The notes: a model not told the origin generated them from the sequence alone. Positions 7,806 through 16,622 are shown, counted from the stretch's first letter. The stretch is DNA of 64,000 bases from an uncultured Oscillospiraceae bacterium (GCA_934591895.1 CAKTPP010000004.1:124001-188000); one strand, 5' to 3'. Translations and numbers: made by a program.

Positions 7806-9092
7806 ATGTACGACAACGATCGCAAACCGGAGTCCGACTGGTATGAGGCCGGCTATACCGCGCCCCGCCGCGAAGCATCCGGAAGCGGCTGCTATGACTC
7901 CTACTGGAGCCCGACGCAGGCCGCCTCACCGAAGAAAGCGTCCCATCAGGGGCTGAAGATCACGATGATCATTCTCGGCGTGTTGGTGCTGATCATCGCC
8001 TCGTGCTATGTGTTCGCGGCGCGCGGACGGGACTCCGTTCCCGGCACCGACCCCGGACAGCACGGCAGCGTGACGATCCCACAGGACGAACCGGACGATG
8101 ACACCACCGTCACCGGCAAGAACGAGCTGCCGGGCGCGCCGACGAATTCCGGCGTGACCATGGAGCTCCGCCCCGCCGGCGGCAGTACGCTCTCGCTGCA
8201 GAGCGTGTATGCCAAGTGTCTGCCGTCCGTCGTCGGCATCCATGCCGACATCCGCCGCGGCGAATACAGCACCGGCACGGGCGTTGTGCTCACGGCCGAC
8301 GGCTACATCGTCACGAACACGCACGTGCTCGACGGCGCGAAGAGCGTCACCGTGACTACGTCGGACGGCGCCGAGTACACCGGCGCGCTTGTCGGCGCAG
8401 ACGCCGTGAGCGACATCGCCGTGCTCAAGATCGACGCACAGGGGCTCACTCCCGCCGAGTTCGGCGACTCCAGCTCCCTGCAGGTCGGCGATGACGTCGT
8501 GTCCATCGGCAACCCGCTCGGCGAGCAGCTGCGCTGGACGATGACCGACGGCATCATCTCCGCCATCAACCGCGACATGGTCTATAACGGGCACAGCATG
8601 ACCCTCCTGCAGACCAATGCCGCCATCAACGAGGGCAACTCCGGCGGCCCGCTCATCAATATGTATGGGCAGGTGATCGGCATCACGAACATGAAGGCGC
8701 TGTCCACCGGCGTGGAGGGCATCGGCTTCGCGATCCCGACAGCATCCATCCGGCCGATCGTCAATGCACTGCTTGCAGACGGCCGCGTTTCCGGCCGCGT
8801 GAGCATCGGCATCACCGTGGGTGCGGTCTCCTCCGCCGCTTCGGAGTATTATGATCTGCCCGATGGGCTGTATATCAGCGACGTTGCTGAGGGCTCGGAC
8901 GCCGAAAAGCAGGGCATCCAGTCCGGCGATATGCTTCTGGCGGTCAACGGTCAGGCCGTGACCACCACCTATGATGTCAGCGCCGTCAAGGATGGCTTGC
9001 AGGTGGGCGACACCGTCACACTGACCATCTACCGCGACGGCAAAACGTTCGATGTCAAAGTCAGACTCGTCGACACGAACGACATCTCTTAA
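7806..9092 (+). CDS. HtrA/DegP-like membrane-anchored serine protease with PDZ domain
   Basis: 428 residues. A short cytoplasmic N terminus is followed by one membrane span (about 58-78), a Thr/Pro-rich linker, a trypsin-like protease domain and a C-terminal PDZ domain (about 330-425). The catalytic triad is complete: His173 in VTNTHVLDG, Asp203 in SDIAVLKI, Ser279 in NEGNSGGPL. Family members degrade damaged extracytoplasmic proteins. The gene has its own 95-bp upstream gap but directly follows the two-component pair, suggesting that it is a target of that pair. A terminator-rich repeat region follows. Confidence 0.94.
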   Translation: MYDNDRKPESDWYEAGYTAPRREASGSGCYDSYWSPTQAASPKKASHQGLKITMIILGVLVLIIASCYVFAARGRDSVPGTDPGQHGSVTIPQDEPDDDTTVTGKNELPGAPTNSGVTMELRPAGGSTLSLQSVYAKCLPSVVGIHADIRRGEYSTGTGVVLTADGYIVTNTHVLDGAKSVTVTTSDGAEYTGALVGADAVSDIAVLKIDAQGLTPAEFGDSSSLQVGDDVVSIGNPLGEQLRWTMTDGIISAINRDMVYNGHSMTLLQTNAAINEGNSGGPLINMYGQVIGITNMKALSTGVEGIGFAIPTASIRPIVNALLADGRVSGRVSIGITVGAVSSAASEYYDLPDGLYISDVAEGSDAEKQGIQSGDMLLAVNGQAVTTTYDVSAVKDGLQVGDTVTLTIYRDGKTFDVKVRLVDTNDIS

Positions 9093-9133
9093 TTTGATAG
9101 TTTCTCCCTCCTCATATTCTCCTCTCTATTGAA

Positions 9134-9366
9134 CGAACCCCAGGCGGCTTGCCGTCTGGGGTTTGTTCTATATCCGGTCAGGAAACGCGGCGCAAGCGTG
9201 GGATGACAGAGCAGCGGGGGAGCCCGAGGGGGCAAGACCCGCCTCGGTTTCCATGGCACGCGCTTGCGCAGCAAGCCGACGAACCCCAGGCGGCTTGCCG
9301 TCTGGGGTTTGTTCTATATCCGATCAGGAAACGCGGTGCGAGCGTGGGATGACAGAGCAGCGGGGG
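9134..9366. repeat. Two 87-bp direct repeats, each headed by a terminator-like hairpin
   Basis: Positions 9134-9220 and 9280-9366 are identical except for three substitutions, offset by 146 bp. Each begins with a hairpin (9136-9163 and 9282-9309) with an AACCCCAGGCGG-type stem and no strong T run. Together with the terminator at 9376-9408 they fill the 345-bp gap between the convergent htrA-like and ABC-transporter genes. No coding frame is supported here. Confidence 0.85.
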
Positions 9367-9369
9367 GGC

Positions 9370-9408
9370 AAAAAACAGCCCGTTCCGGATGGAACGGGCT
9401 GTTTTTTT
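9370..9408. terminator. Bidirectional Rho-independent terminator
   Basis: Perfect 11-bp stem CAGCCCGTTCC (9376-9386), GGAT loop, complementary arm to 9401, seven T on the plus side (9402-9408) and six A before the stem. It serves the protease gene (plus) and the ABC ATPase gene (minus, ending at 9438). Confidence 0.9.
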
Positions 9409-9437
9409 CATGCGCTTTTGTGCGCTTGCGGCTCATG

Positions 9438-10031
9438 TCACGGCGCTGCAAACGCGCTGCCGGCATACGCATATACCGTGCAGCCGAGCGCGTCGGCGTC
9501 GGCGGGGTCGTGCGTTGCGAGCACGAGCGTCCTGCCCTGCGTCTCGGCGGCGATGCACGCGATCACGCGCGCACGCAGCGCCGCATCCAGACCGCGAAAC
9601 GGCTCGTCGAGCAGCAGCACCGGCGCGTCATACGCGAGCGCGCGCGCAATGGCCACGCGCTGCTGCATGCCGCCGGAGAGCGCCGCGGGGTACTGCTCCG
9701 CCGCCTCGCCGAGCTCCAGCCGCTCCAGCCATGCGCGCGCCTGCGGCATGGTCTGCGCCCGGTCGGAGAGTACGGCGTTGACGTTTTCCGCCGCCGTGCG
9801 CCACGGCAGCAGACGCGGCTCCTGAAACACGCACGCCATGCGCCCGGGCGAAACGCGCACGCTGCCGCCGTCCGGCGCGCGCAGCCCGGCAAGCACGCGC
9901 AGCAGCGTCGTCTTGCCGCAGCCGGACGGACCCATGAGCGCGATGTGCGCCCCGTCGGGCACGGTGAGCGTGACATTGTGCAGTACGTCGCGCCCGTCGT
10001 AGGTCACGGTGAGGCCATGCACCTCGATCAT
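9438..10031 (-). CDS. ABC transporter ATP-binding protein (SsuB/TauB-like)
   Basis: 197 residues, the cytoplasmic ATPase of an importer of the nitrate/sulfonate/taurine type. Walker A GPSGCGKTTLL, Q-loop around VFQEPRLL, signature LSGGMQQR and Walker B VLLLDEPF are intact, with the switch His in LATHDPAD. The protein is short (about 250 is usual), lacking the C-terminal extension. Its ATG overlaps the permease stop (ATGA), so the three genes are translationally coupled. Substrate cannot be read from the sequence. Confidence 0.92.
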   Translation of the reverse strand: MIEVHGLTVTYDGRDVLHNVTLTVPDGAHIALMGPSGCGKTTLLRVLAGLRAPDGGSVRVSPGRMACVFQEPRLLPWRTAAENVNAVLSDRAQTMPQARAWLERLELGEAAEQYPAALSGGMQQRVAIARALAYDAPVLLLDEPFRGLDAALRARVIACIAAETQGRTLVLATHDPADADALGCTVYAYAGSAFAAP

Positions 10032-10774
10032 GTGCCGCCGCCTCCTTTCCCGCGCGGGGTCAGCGCGCGCAGCACCAGCCGCTCAAGCCCGACGCTCAGG
10101 AGAATGACCGCGAGCGTCCACGCGAAGAGGTCGGTGGTCTGCAGATACAGCTTCGATTCGTAGATCATGCGGCCGATGGCGCTGTGCGGCACGGTGAGCA
10201 CCTCGGCGGCGATGCCGGACTTCCAGCCGAAGCCGATGCCGGAGCGAAGCGCCGCGAGAAAGTGCGGCCGCACGCCCGGCAGATAGATCCGCCGCAGGAT
10301 GCGCCCGCGCGGCCAGCCGTACACCTGCGCGAGCTCGAGCAGCGCGGGGTCGGCCGAGCGGATGCCGGTGCAGACGTTGCTCCATATCACGGGCAGCACC
10401 ATGAGCAGCGAGATGAACACCGGCAGCCAGTCGCGCGCGATCCACACGAGCGCGAGCACGACGAACGACGCCACCGGCGTGGATTTGACGACCGTCATGA
10501 GCGGGCGCAGCAGCGCGTCGGCGGTTCCGGACGCGGCGCACGCGACGGCCATGCCCGTGCCGAGCGCGACCGCCGCCGTGATGCCGAGCAGCACGCGGCC
10601 GATGGATACGGCCGTGATGCGCCAGAACGCCGCCGTCGCCGCAAGCTCACACAGTCTGCGCACGACGACCCACGGCGCGGGCAGCAGCAGTTCCCGGTTC
10701 ACGAGCAGCGCGAGCGCCGTCCACGCAGCGAGCCAGAATGCAAGCGTCAGCGCGCCGCGGGCAAAACGCTTCAT
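10028..10774 (-). CDS. ABC transporter permease (SsuC-like, BPD_transp_1)
   Basis: 248 residues with about six hydrophobic segments and the cytoplasmic EAA-type loop (AQVYGWPRGRILRRIYLPG) that docks on the ATPase. Start and stop overlap its neighbours by ATGA on both sides, giving the order binding protein - permease - ATPase. Context and similarity point to uptake of a small organic anion or vitamin precursor; this is family-level inference. Confidence 0.9.
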   Translation of the reverse strand: MKRFARGALTLAFWLAAWTALALLVNRELLLPAPWVVVRRLCELAATAAFWRITAVSIGRVLLGITAAVALGTGMAVACAASGTADALLRPLMTVVKSTPVASFVVLALVWIARDWLPVFISLLMVLPVIWSNVCTGIRSADPALLELAQVYGWPRGRILRRIYLPGVRPHFLAALRSGIGFGWKSGIAAEVLTVPHSAIGRMIYESKLYLQTTDLFAWTLAVILLSVGLERLVLRALTPRGKGGGGT

Positions 10775-11769
10775 TTCAGCACGCAGTAGAAGTCATCCCC
10801 CGGCACGCTGCCGCCGATGCTCTGCGGGGCGACGGTGCTCAGCGCGGTGAGAAACGCCGTGAGCGGCGCCTGCATCTCCGCGCCGGCCACGAAGCAGACG
10901 TTGCAGTTCGGAATGGCCTTGGCAGCCACGGCGGCCTTGGCAAAGATGCCCGCGTCCTGGATCATCTGGCCGGCCTGCTCGGGCTCAGCGGTCAGAAACT
11001 CGATGGACGCCTTGTATTCGTCGAGGAATGCCTTGACCTCGTTCGGGTGCTCGTCTGCGAACGCCTTGCGCACGACGACGCAGCCCTGCACGAGGCTGCC
11101 GGACTCGGAGACCTTGTCCCACTCGGCGGTCAGGTCGAGCGCGACGGTGAGCTCCGGGTTGGCTGCGCGGGCGATCGTGACCATCGGCTCGGGCAGCACG
11201 GCGATGTGCACCTCACCGGAGGCAAGCGCCGTGTTGAGCTCGGCCGGTTGGGCATAGGTGTTGTCGATGGTGATGTCCGTGCCGGCGGTCAGACCGTTTT
11301 TCTCGCACAGGTACTGGAAGATGAACGTCGGGTTCTGCACGGGGACATAGACGGTCTTGCCGCGCAGGTCGGCGAAGGAAGTGATGTTCTCCGTGCCGTC
11401 GGTCACGACATAGAGCACACCGCGTGTGTTGAGCGCGAGCACCTGCACGGCGCCGTCGGTCTTGTTGTAGAGCGCGGCGGCGGCGTTCGTCGGCAGGGCG
11501 GCGATGTCGGCCGTGCCGTTGACGAGCGCGGCGGTGGCGTTGCTCGGGTCGGTCTCAACGGTGAAGTTGTAGTTGAGCGCGGCGCTGCCCGCCTTGCTGT
11601 CGGACATGAGCTTGGCCATGCCGAAGCCGGTCGTGCCGTTGAGCGAGACGACGTTGACGGTCAGCTCCTTGTCGACGGCGGCGGTGTCGTCCTTCTGGCC
11701 GCAGGCGGCGAGGGCGAGCACCATCAGGACGGCCAGCAGCAGAGCCGTGCATTTGCGCAGATGTTTCAT
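10771..11769 (-). CDS. ABC transporter substrate-binding lipoprotein (SsuA/NMT1-like)
   Basis: 332 residues. A lipoprotein signal peptide MKHLRKCTALLLAVLMVL ends in the lipobox LAAC at residues 19-22, giving a lipid-anchored binding protein. The body has the two-lobed periplasmic-binding fold typical of the nitrate/sulfonate/HMP group (FADLRGKTVYVP, ALASGEVHIAVLPEP). ATG at 11769 follows a GGAGAG site; the longer open frame upstream reads through the leader and is spurious. First gene of the operon, with a leader of about 190 nt. Confidence 0.92.
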   Translation of the reverse strand: MKHLRKCTALLLAVLMVLALAACGQKDDTAAVDKELTVNVVSLNGTTGFGMAKLMSDSKAGSAALNYNFTVETDPSNATAALVNGTADIAALPTNAAAALYNKTDGAVQVLALNTRGVLYVVTDGTENITSFADLRGKTVYVPVQNPTFIFQYLCEKNGLTAGTDITIDNTYAQPAELNTALASGEVHIAVLPEPMVTIARAANPELTVALDLTAEWDKVSESGSLVQGCVVVRKAFADEHPNEVKAFLDEYKASIEFLTAEPEQAGQMIQDAGIFAKAAVAAKAIPNCNVCFVAGAEMQAPLTAFLTALSTVAPQSIGGSVPGDDFYCVLK

Positions 11770-11991
11770 AGCAGATCTCTCCTTTTCATGATTGCCGGCC
11801 GCACAAAGAGACAGAAAATGCCATGCCTGAAAGGCATGGCGGTGCAGCAAAGCACGCACGCAGCCTTCCACCTCATGGGCGATTCGGTGTCAGATTCGGT
11901 GCGGGATCGGCGGCGGCCGGGCCGGCAGCAGAGCTTGCGGCGCGGGCGCATAGTTTGGTTCGATTATGACATGGGAACGCAGATGTGTCAA
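11770..11991 (-). promoter_or_regulatory. Sigma-A promoter and about 190-nt structured leader of the ABC operon
   Basis: Minus strand -35 TTGACA (11991-11986), 17-bp spacer, -10 CATAAT (11968-11963). The transcript would start near 11956 and run about 187 nt before the ATG. It contains a strong hairpin GCCATGCC-TTTCA-GGCATGGC (11840-11820), followed by a T-rich stretch that is not a clean terminator, and GC-rich inverted repeats upstream. No TPP, SAM, FMN, guanidine-I or THF consensus could be found. Confidence 0.7.
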
Positions 11992-12094
11992 GCGTTTGCG
12001 GCGATTTTTCCAAAAGATGCACAGCGGTTGAAAAATGGAACATGTTGTGAAAAAATCTCTCAGCTTGTCGTTATCAAAACGACGGGGCTGGGCA

Positions 12095-12123
12095 TTGAAA
12101 TTCCAGAAAAAATCCTGTATATT
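12095..12123 (+). promoter_or_regulatory. Sigma-A promoter of the hydrogenase operon
   Basis: -35 TTGAAA (12095-12100), 17-bp spacer, -10 TATATT (12118-12123), about 68 nt before the hydC start. It diverges from the ABC-operon promoter, the two sharing a 428-bp gap (11770-12197) with no gene. Confidence 0.75.
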
Positions 12124-12197
12124 AATAAATAAGGAACCTGCATCAGCCGGGGTAGGAGCCGGCAAAGTGCAAATTTGTTGGAAAGGGAATCGAAATT

Positions 12198-12677
12198 ATG
12201 GAACAAATCGATTACAAGTTCATTGACCAGGTCCTCGCGGATCACGCCTGCGACGCCTCGCAGATCATTGCGATCATGCAGGATGTTCAGGCCAAGTATC
12301 GGTATCTGCCGAAAGACGCGCTGCGCTACATTGCGGACAAGGTTGGCATCAGCGAGTCGAAGATCTACGGCGTGGCGACGTTCTATGAGAACTTCTCGCT
12401 TGACGTCAAGGGTAAGTATGTGCTCAAGGTCTGCCGCGGCACGGCGTGCCATGTCCGCAAGTCCGGCAACGTGCTGCAGGCGCTGTATGACGCCACCGGC
12501 CTGAGCGAGAGCAAGCCGACCACGGACGACGGCCTGTTCACGATCGAGATCGTCTCGTGCCTCGGCGCGTGCGGTCTGAGTCCGGTCGTGATGGTCAACG
12601 ACACGGTCCACCCGGCCATGACCCCTGAGAAGGCCATGGACCTGATCCAGGAGCTGCGTGAAAAGGAGGGTGCGTAA
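12198..12677 (+). CDS. hydC: Hydrogenase/NADH dehydrogenase-type 2Fe-2S subunit (HydC/HndA, NuoE-like)
   Basis: 159 residues, thioredoxin-like [2Fe-2S] subunit of the multimeric [FeFe]-hydrogenase. Four cluster cysteines are present in two pairs: CRGTAC (C-x4-C) and CLGAC (C-x3-C), the NuoE pattern. It starts the trimeric operon hydC-hydB-hydA, which in Thermotoga and acetogens couples NADH and reduced ferredoxin to hydrogen by electron bifurcation or confurcation. Its TAA overlaps the hydB ATG by one base. Confidence 0.93.
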   Translation: MEQIDYKFIDQVLADHACDASQIIAIMQDVQAKYRYLPKDALRYIADKVGISESKIYGVATFYENFSLDVKGKYVLKVCRGTACHVRKSGNVLQALYDATGLSESKPTTDDGLFTIEIVSCLGACGLSPVVMVNDTVHPAMTPEKAMDLIQELREKEGA

Positions 12678-14560
12678 TGCGTCAGAGAATCGAATCCCTG
12701 GAGCAGTTTCGCGCGCTGCAGGCCGAGTACATGGCCGCACGCGAGGCGGAAAAGCGTAAGATCCTTGTCTGCTGCGGCACGGGCTGTGTCGCCGGCGGCA
12801 ACCTGAACGTCTATCATGAGCTCAAAAAGCGCATGGATGAGCTGGGGATCCCCTGTGAGGTCTCTCTGACCGAGCACCATGCCGATTCCGTCGGCCTGAA
12901 AAAGTCCGGCTGCCACGGCTTTTGCGAGATGGGACCGCTCGTGCGCATCGAGCCCGAGGGCTGGCTGTACACCAAGTGCCAGGTCAGCGACGTGGAGGAG
13001 ATCATTCAGAAGACCATCCTCGGCGGTCAGTTCATCGAGCGCCTCGGCTACAACCGGGGCGGCGAGCTCTATGAGCGCCAGGAGGACATCCCGTTTTACA
13101 AGCGCCAGACCCGCCGCGTGCTCGAGCACTGCGGCCACATCGACGCGGAATCCATCGAGGAGTATCTGTCCATCGGCGGCTACGGCGCGCTGGCCAAGGC
13201 ACTGTTTGAGATGCAGCCGGAGCAGATCGTGCAGGTCGTGAGTGATTCCGGTCTGCGCGGCCGCGGCGGCGCGGGCTTCCCGACGGGCAAAAAGTGGGCG
13301 CAGGTCGCTGCGCACACCGAGGAGCCCGTGAAGTACATCGTCTGCAACGGCGACGAGGGCGACCCCGGCGCCTTCATGGACCGCTCCTGCATGGAGGGCG
13401 ACCCGCACAAGGTCATCGAGGGCATGATCGTCGCGGGCGTGGCCACCGGCTCCACCGAGGGCTACATCTATGTCCGCGCCGAGTATCCCATGGCCGTGCA
13501 CCGTCTCACCGTTGCCATTGAGCAGGCGCAGGAGATGGGCCTGCTGGGCGACAATATCCTCGGCAGCGGCTTCAATTTCCATATGCACATCAACTGCGGC
13601 GCGGGCGCGTTCGTCTGCGGCGAGGGCTCGGCCATGACCGCGTCCATCGAGGGCAACCGCGGCATGCCGCGCACGAAGCCCCCGCGCTCCGTCGATAAGG
13701 GCCTGTACGGCAAGCCCACCTGCCTGAACAACGTCGAGACGTTTGCCAACGTCCCCGACATCATCAAGAAGGGCGCCGACTGGTTCAAGTCCGTCGGCAC
13801 GGAGGGCAGCTCCGGCACAAAGGCCTTCGCCCTGACGGGCAACGTCGTCAACACCGGTCTGATCGAGGTGCCCATGGGCACGACGATGCGCGAGGTCGTG
13901 TATGAGATCGGCGGCGGCATCAAAAACGGCAAGGCGTTCAAGGCTGTGCAGATCGGCGGCCCGTCCGGCGGCTGCCTGACCGAAGAGCACATGGATCTGC
14001 CCATGGACTTTGACTCGCTGAAAAAGGCCGGCGCGATCATCGGCTCCGGCGGCCTCGTCGTCATGGACGAGGACACGTGCATGGTGTCCATCGCGCAGTT
14101 TTTCATGAACTTCATCTGCAACGAGTCGTGCGGCAAGTGCACCCCGTGCCGCGAGGGCACGACCCGTATGCTCGACATCCTCACCCGGATCACGAAGGGC
14201 AACGGGAAACCCGGCGACATCGAGGAGCTGCGCTCCCTTGCCAAGATGATCCAGAACTCCTCCCTGTGCGGTCTCGGCAAGACGGCGCCGAACCCCGTAC
14301 TGTCCACGCTCGCAAACTTTGAGGATGAATACCGCGAGCATATCTTCGACAAGAAGTGCCGCACCGGCAGCTGCCGCAGCCTGACGACGTATGTCATCGA
14401 CCCGGCAGTGTGCAAGGGCTGCACGAAGTGCGCGCGCAACTGCCCGGCCGGCGCCATCACCGGCGAGCTGAAAAAGCCGCACCACATCGATCCGGAAAAA
14501 TGCATCAAGTGCGGCGCCTGCAAGGCCGGCTGCCCGTTCGGTGCGATCAAGGAGGCGTGA
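12677..14560 (+). CDS. hydB: Electron-bifurcating hydrogenase flavoprotein subunit HydB (NuoF-like)
   Basis: 627 residues. An N-terminal thioredoxin-like 2Fe-2S domain (about 30-120, CCGTGC and CHGFC) leads the NuoF-type NADH:FMN core: RGRGGAGFPTGKKW, NGDEGDPGAFMDRS and the 4Fe-4S motif ESCGKCTPCREG. The C terminus adds a two-cluster ferredoxin domain (CKGCTKCARNCPAG and CIKCGACKAGCPFG). This is the domain set of HydB in NAD-linked bifurcating hydrogenases. Overlaps hydC by one base and precedes hydA by 3 bp, so the subunits are made together. Confidence 0.95.
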   Translation: MRQRIESLEQFRALQAEYMAAREAEKRKILVCCGTGCVAGGNLNVYHELKKRMDELGIPCEVSLTEHHADSVGLKKSGCHGFCEMGPLVRIEPEGWLYTKCQVSDVEEIIQKTILGGQFIERLGYNRGGELYERQEDIPFYKRQTRRVLEHCGHIDAESIEEYLSIGGYGALAKALFEMQPEQIVQVVSDSGLRGRGGAGFPTGKKWAQVAAHTEEPVKYIVCNGDEGDPGAFMDRSCMEGDPHKVIEGMIVAGVATGSTEGYIYVRAEYPMAVHRLTVAIEQAQEMGLLGDNILGSGFNFHMHINCGAGAFVCGEGSAMTASIEGNRGMPRTKPPRSVDKGLYGKPTCLNNVETFANVPDIIKKGADWFKSVGTEGSSGTKAFALTGNVVNTGLIEVPMGTTMREVVYEIGGGIKNGKAFKAVQIGGPSGGCLTEEHMDLPMDFDSLKKAGAIIGSGGLVVMDEDTCMVSIAQFFMNFICNESCGKCTPCREGTTRMLDILTRITKGNGKPGDIEELRSLAKMIQNSSLCGLGKTAPNPVLSTLANFEDEYREHIFDKKCRTGSCRSLTTYVIDPAVCKGCTKCARNCPAGAITGELKKPHHIDPEKCIKCGACKAGCPFGAIKEA

Positions 14561-14563
14561 ACC

Positions 14564-16258
14564 ATGGCTGAAAAGAAAATGATCATCGACGGTGTGTCCT
14601 GCCCGTTCACGACCGAGCGCAACGTGCTCGAGGTCGCCCGCAACAACGGCATCGACATCCCCTCGCTTTGCTACTGTGAAAACCTGTCCATCTACGGCGG
14701 CTGCCGCCTGTGCCTTGTCGAGAACGACCGCGGCAAGATGGACGCGGCCTGCTCCATGCAGCCGCGCGACGGCATGGTCGTCAATACCCACACCAAGCAG
14801 GTGCTCGACAGCCGCCGCACGACGCTGCAGCTGCTCATGAGCAGCCACCGCGCCGACTGCCTGACCTGCGATCAGAGCGGCCGCTGCAAGCTGCAGGAGT
14901 ATGCCCGCCGCTACCATGTGGACGAGCATCGCTTCGAGCCCAACACCTACTGCACCGAGCCCGTGGATCTCTCGTCGCCGAGCATCGTGCGCGACCCGAG
15001 CAAGTGCATCCTCTGCGGTCTGTGCGTGCGCACCTGCGCCGAGATCCAGAACATCGGCGCGGTCGATTTCAGCGGCCGCGGCAAGAAGGCGCACATCTCC
15101 GCCGACTTCGGCAAGACCCTCAAGGATACCGACTGTGTCGGCTGCGGCCAGTGCGCCGCCGTGTGCCCGACGGGCGCGATCACGATCCGCAACGAGACCG
15201 AAAAGTTCTGGTCGATGCTGCAGGATCAGACCCGCAAGGTCGTCGTGCAGTACGCACCGAGCGTGCGCGTCGGCATGGCCGAGCGCTTCGGCCTGCCCGC
15301 AAACGAGCCCTGCACCGGCAAGCTCGTCGCCGCGCTGCGCCGCCTCGGCGCCGACGTGGTGTATGACACAAACCTCACCGCCGACCTCACGATCATGGAG
15401 GAGTCGGCAGAATTCCTTGAAAAGGTCAAGACCGGCGCGAAGCTGCCGATGTTCACCTCCTGCTGCCCCGGCTGGATCCAGCACGTGGAGCACCGCCACC
15501 CGCACCTCATGCCCCAGGTGAGCACCTGCGGCAGCCCGATGGCGATGTTCGGCTCGCTCATCCGCAAGCAGTTTGCGGGCGAGGATGTCTATTCCGTGGC
15601 CATCATGCCCTGCACCGGCAAAAAGTTCGAGGCTGCGCGCCCCGAGCTTGAGAAGGACGGCGAGCGGCTCATCGACCTCGTCATCACGACGAGCGAGCTG
15701 TGCGACATGATCGAGGAGGCCGGCATCAACTTCGCCGCGCTCCCGGATGAGGAGCCCGACGCCCCGCTTGGCGACTACACCGGCGCCGGCGTCATCTTCG
15801 GCGTGACCGGCGGCGTGACCGAGGCCGTCATCCGCCGCGTGCTCGACGACGCCAGCCCGAACACCCTGCAGACCATCGCCGAGTGCGGCGTGCGCGGACT
15901 TGAGGGCACGAAGGCGTTCAGCGTCACGGCCGGCGATCTGACCATCCGCATCGCGGTGGTAAACGGTCTGGCCAATGCCGACCGGCTCATCGCCAAGGTC
16001 GAGTCCGGAGAGGAGCAGTTTGACTTCATCGAGGTCATGGCCTGCCCGAACGGCTGCATCGGCGGCGGCGGTCAGCCCCCCGCCTGCAACAAGCGCAAGG
16101 CCGAGCGTGCCGAGGCCATCTTCAAGGCGGACGAGGCGTGCGCTCTGCGCATCCCGCAGCAGAACCCCGATCTGTCGTATGTCTACGACAATCTGCTCAA
16201 GGGCCGTGCCCACGAGCTGCTGCACATCCACTATCCGGCACACGGCGACCACGCCTGA
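14564..16258 (+). CDS. hydA: [FeFe]-hydrogenase catalytic subunit HydA
   Basis: 564 residues. N-terminal 2Fe-2S domain (about 1-80), a His-ligated cluster motif HRADCLTCDQSGRC, two ferredoxin-type clusters (CILCGLCVRTC, CVGCGQCAAVC), then the H-cluster domain with all three signatures: TSCCPGW (L1, including the proton-transfer Cys), MPCTGKKFEA (L2) and MACPNGCIGGGGQP (L3). It evolves or oxidises hydrogen in the cytoplasm. No maturase genes (hydE, hydF, hydG) lie in the window. A strong terminator follows 24 bp after the stop. Confidence 0.97.
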   Translation: MAEKKMIIDGVSCPFTTERNVLEVARNNGIDIPSLCYCENLSIYGGCRLCLVENDRGKMDAACSMQPRDGMVVNTHTKQVLDSRRTTLQLLMSSHRADCLTCDQSGRCKLQEYARRYHVDEHRFEPNTYCTEPVDLSSPSIVRDPSKCILCGLCVRTCAEIQNIGAVDFSGRGKKAHISADFGKTLKDTDCVGCGQCAAVCPTGAITIRNETEKFWSMLQDQTRKVVVQYAPSVRVGMAERFGLPANEPCTGKLVAALRRLGADVVYDTNLTADLTIMEESAEFLEKVKTGAKLPMFTSCCPGWIQHVEHRHPHLMPQVSTCGSPMAMFGSLIRKQFAGEDVYSVAIMPCTGKKFEAARPELEKDGERLIDLVITTSELCDMIEEAGINFAALPDEEPDAPLGDYTGAGVIFGVTGGVTEAVIRRVLDDASPNTLQTIAECGVRGLEGTKAFSVTAGDLTIRIAVVNGLANADRLIAKVESGEEQFDFIEVMACPNGCIGGGGQPPACNKRKAERAEAIFKADEACALRIPQQNPDLSYVYDNLLKGRAHELLHIHYPAHGDHA

Positions 16259-16282
16259 GCCGCGGGCAAAACAGAATAAAAA

Positions 16283-16316
16283 CGTGCATGGAAGCTCGCT
16301 TCCATGCACGTTTTTT
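16283..16316 (+). terminator. Terminator of the hydrogenase operon
   Basis: Perfect 12-bp stem CGTGCATGGAAG, CTCG loop, complementary arm to 16310, then six T. Confidence 0.92.
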
Positions 16317-16358
16317 GCTTGCGGGCGCGCGCCGCGCAGCCGGGATGGACTGCGCTGC

Positions 16359-16596
16359 ACCTCCGGTCGGGCGGAAGGGTGAGAAAATCTCCGGTGTCCG
16401 GAACGCCGGAAAAGCCTCGCAGAGTTTCGCCGCCGGAGCGGCGAAAGGAAATTTGACCATTTTCTTCGGCGACATGTGCGTCGAAGAAAATACTTCTCAG
16501 GCTGCAAGTGTGGAATTTGGGCGCGGAGGGGGCGTCTGCGTACCTCCGGTCGAGCGGAAGGGCGAGAAAATCTCCGGTGTCCGTAACGTCAGAAAA
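16359..16596 (+). repeat. Dispersed structured element, copy A, with 55-bp flanking direct repeats
   Basis: The core (16415-16510) carries the family box CCTCGCAGAGTTT, hairpin 1 (TTTCGCCGCC with GGCGAAA) and hairpin 2 (ATTTTCTTCG with CGAAGAAAAT around a GGCGACATGTGCG loop). It is bracketed by near-identical direct repeats at 16359-16413 and 16542-16596 (six or so mismatches). It lies between the convergent hydA and hpf genes. The TGTCAAAAA ends seen in other copies are missing here. Confidence 0.8.
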
Positions 16597-16622
16597 CCCC
16601 GCGCCGGATGGCGCGGGGTTTT
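16593..16622. terminator. Bidirectional terminator between hydA and hpf
   Basis: 13-bp perfect stem AAAACCCCGCGCC / GGCGCGGGGTTTT with GGAT loop. The A and T ends can act as U tracts for both strands; it lies 69 bp after the hpf stop. Confidence 0.7.

Noticed and set aside
9134..9366. CRISPR array
   Set aside because: Only two units, 87 bp long, single spacer-like interval, no cas genes nearby.
11770..11991. TPP riboswitch for the NMT1-like ABC operon
   Set aside because: No CTGAGA or ACCTGATCTGG-type blocks on the minus strand; kept only as an unclassified leader.
12383..16507. 1374-codon open frame antisense to the hydrogenase operon
   Set aside because: It mirrors the three well-identified hyd genes. 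In GC-rich DNA, codon bias keeps the reverse frame open; no ribosome site, promoter or family resemblance.
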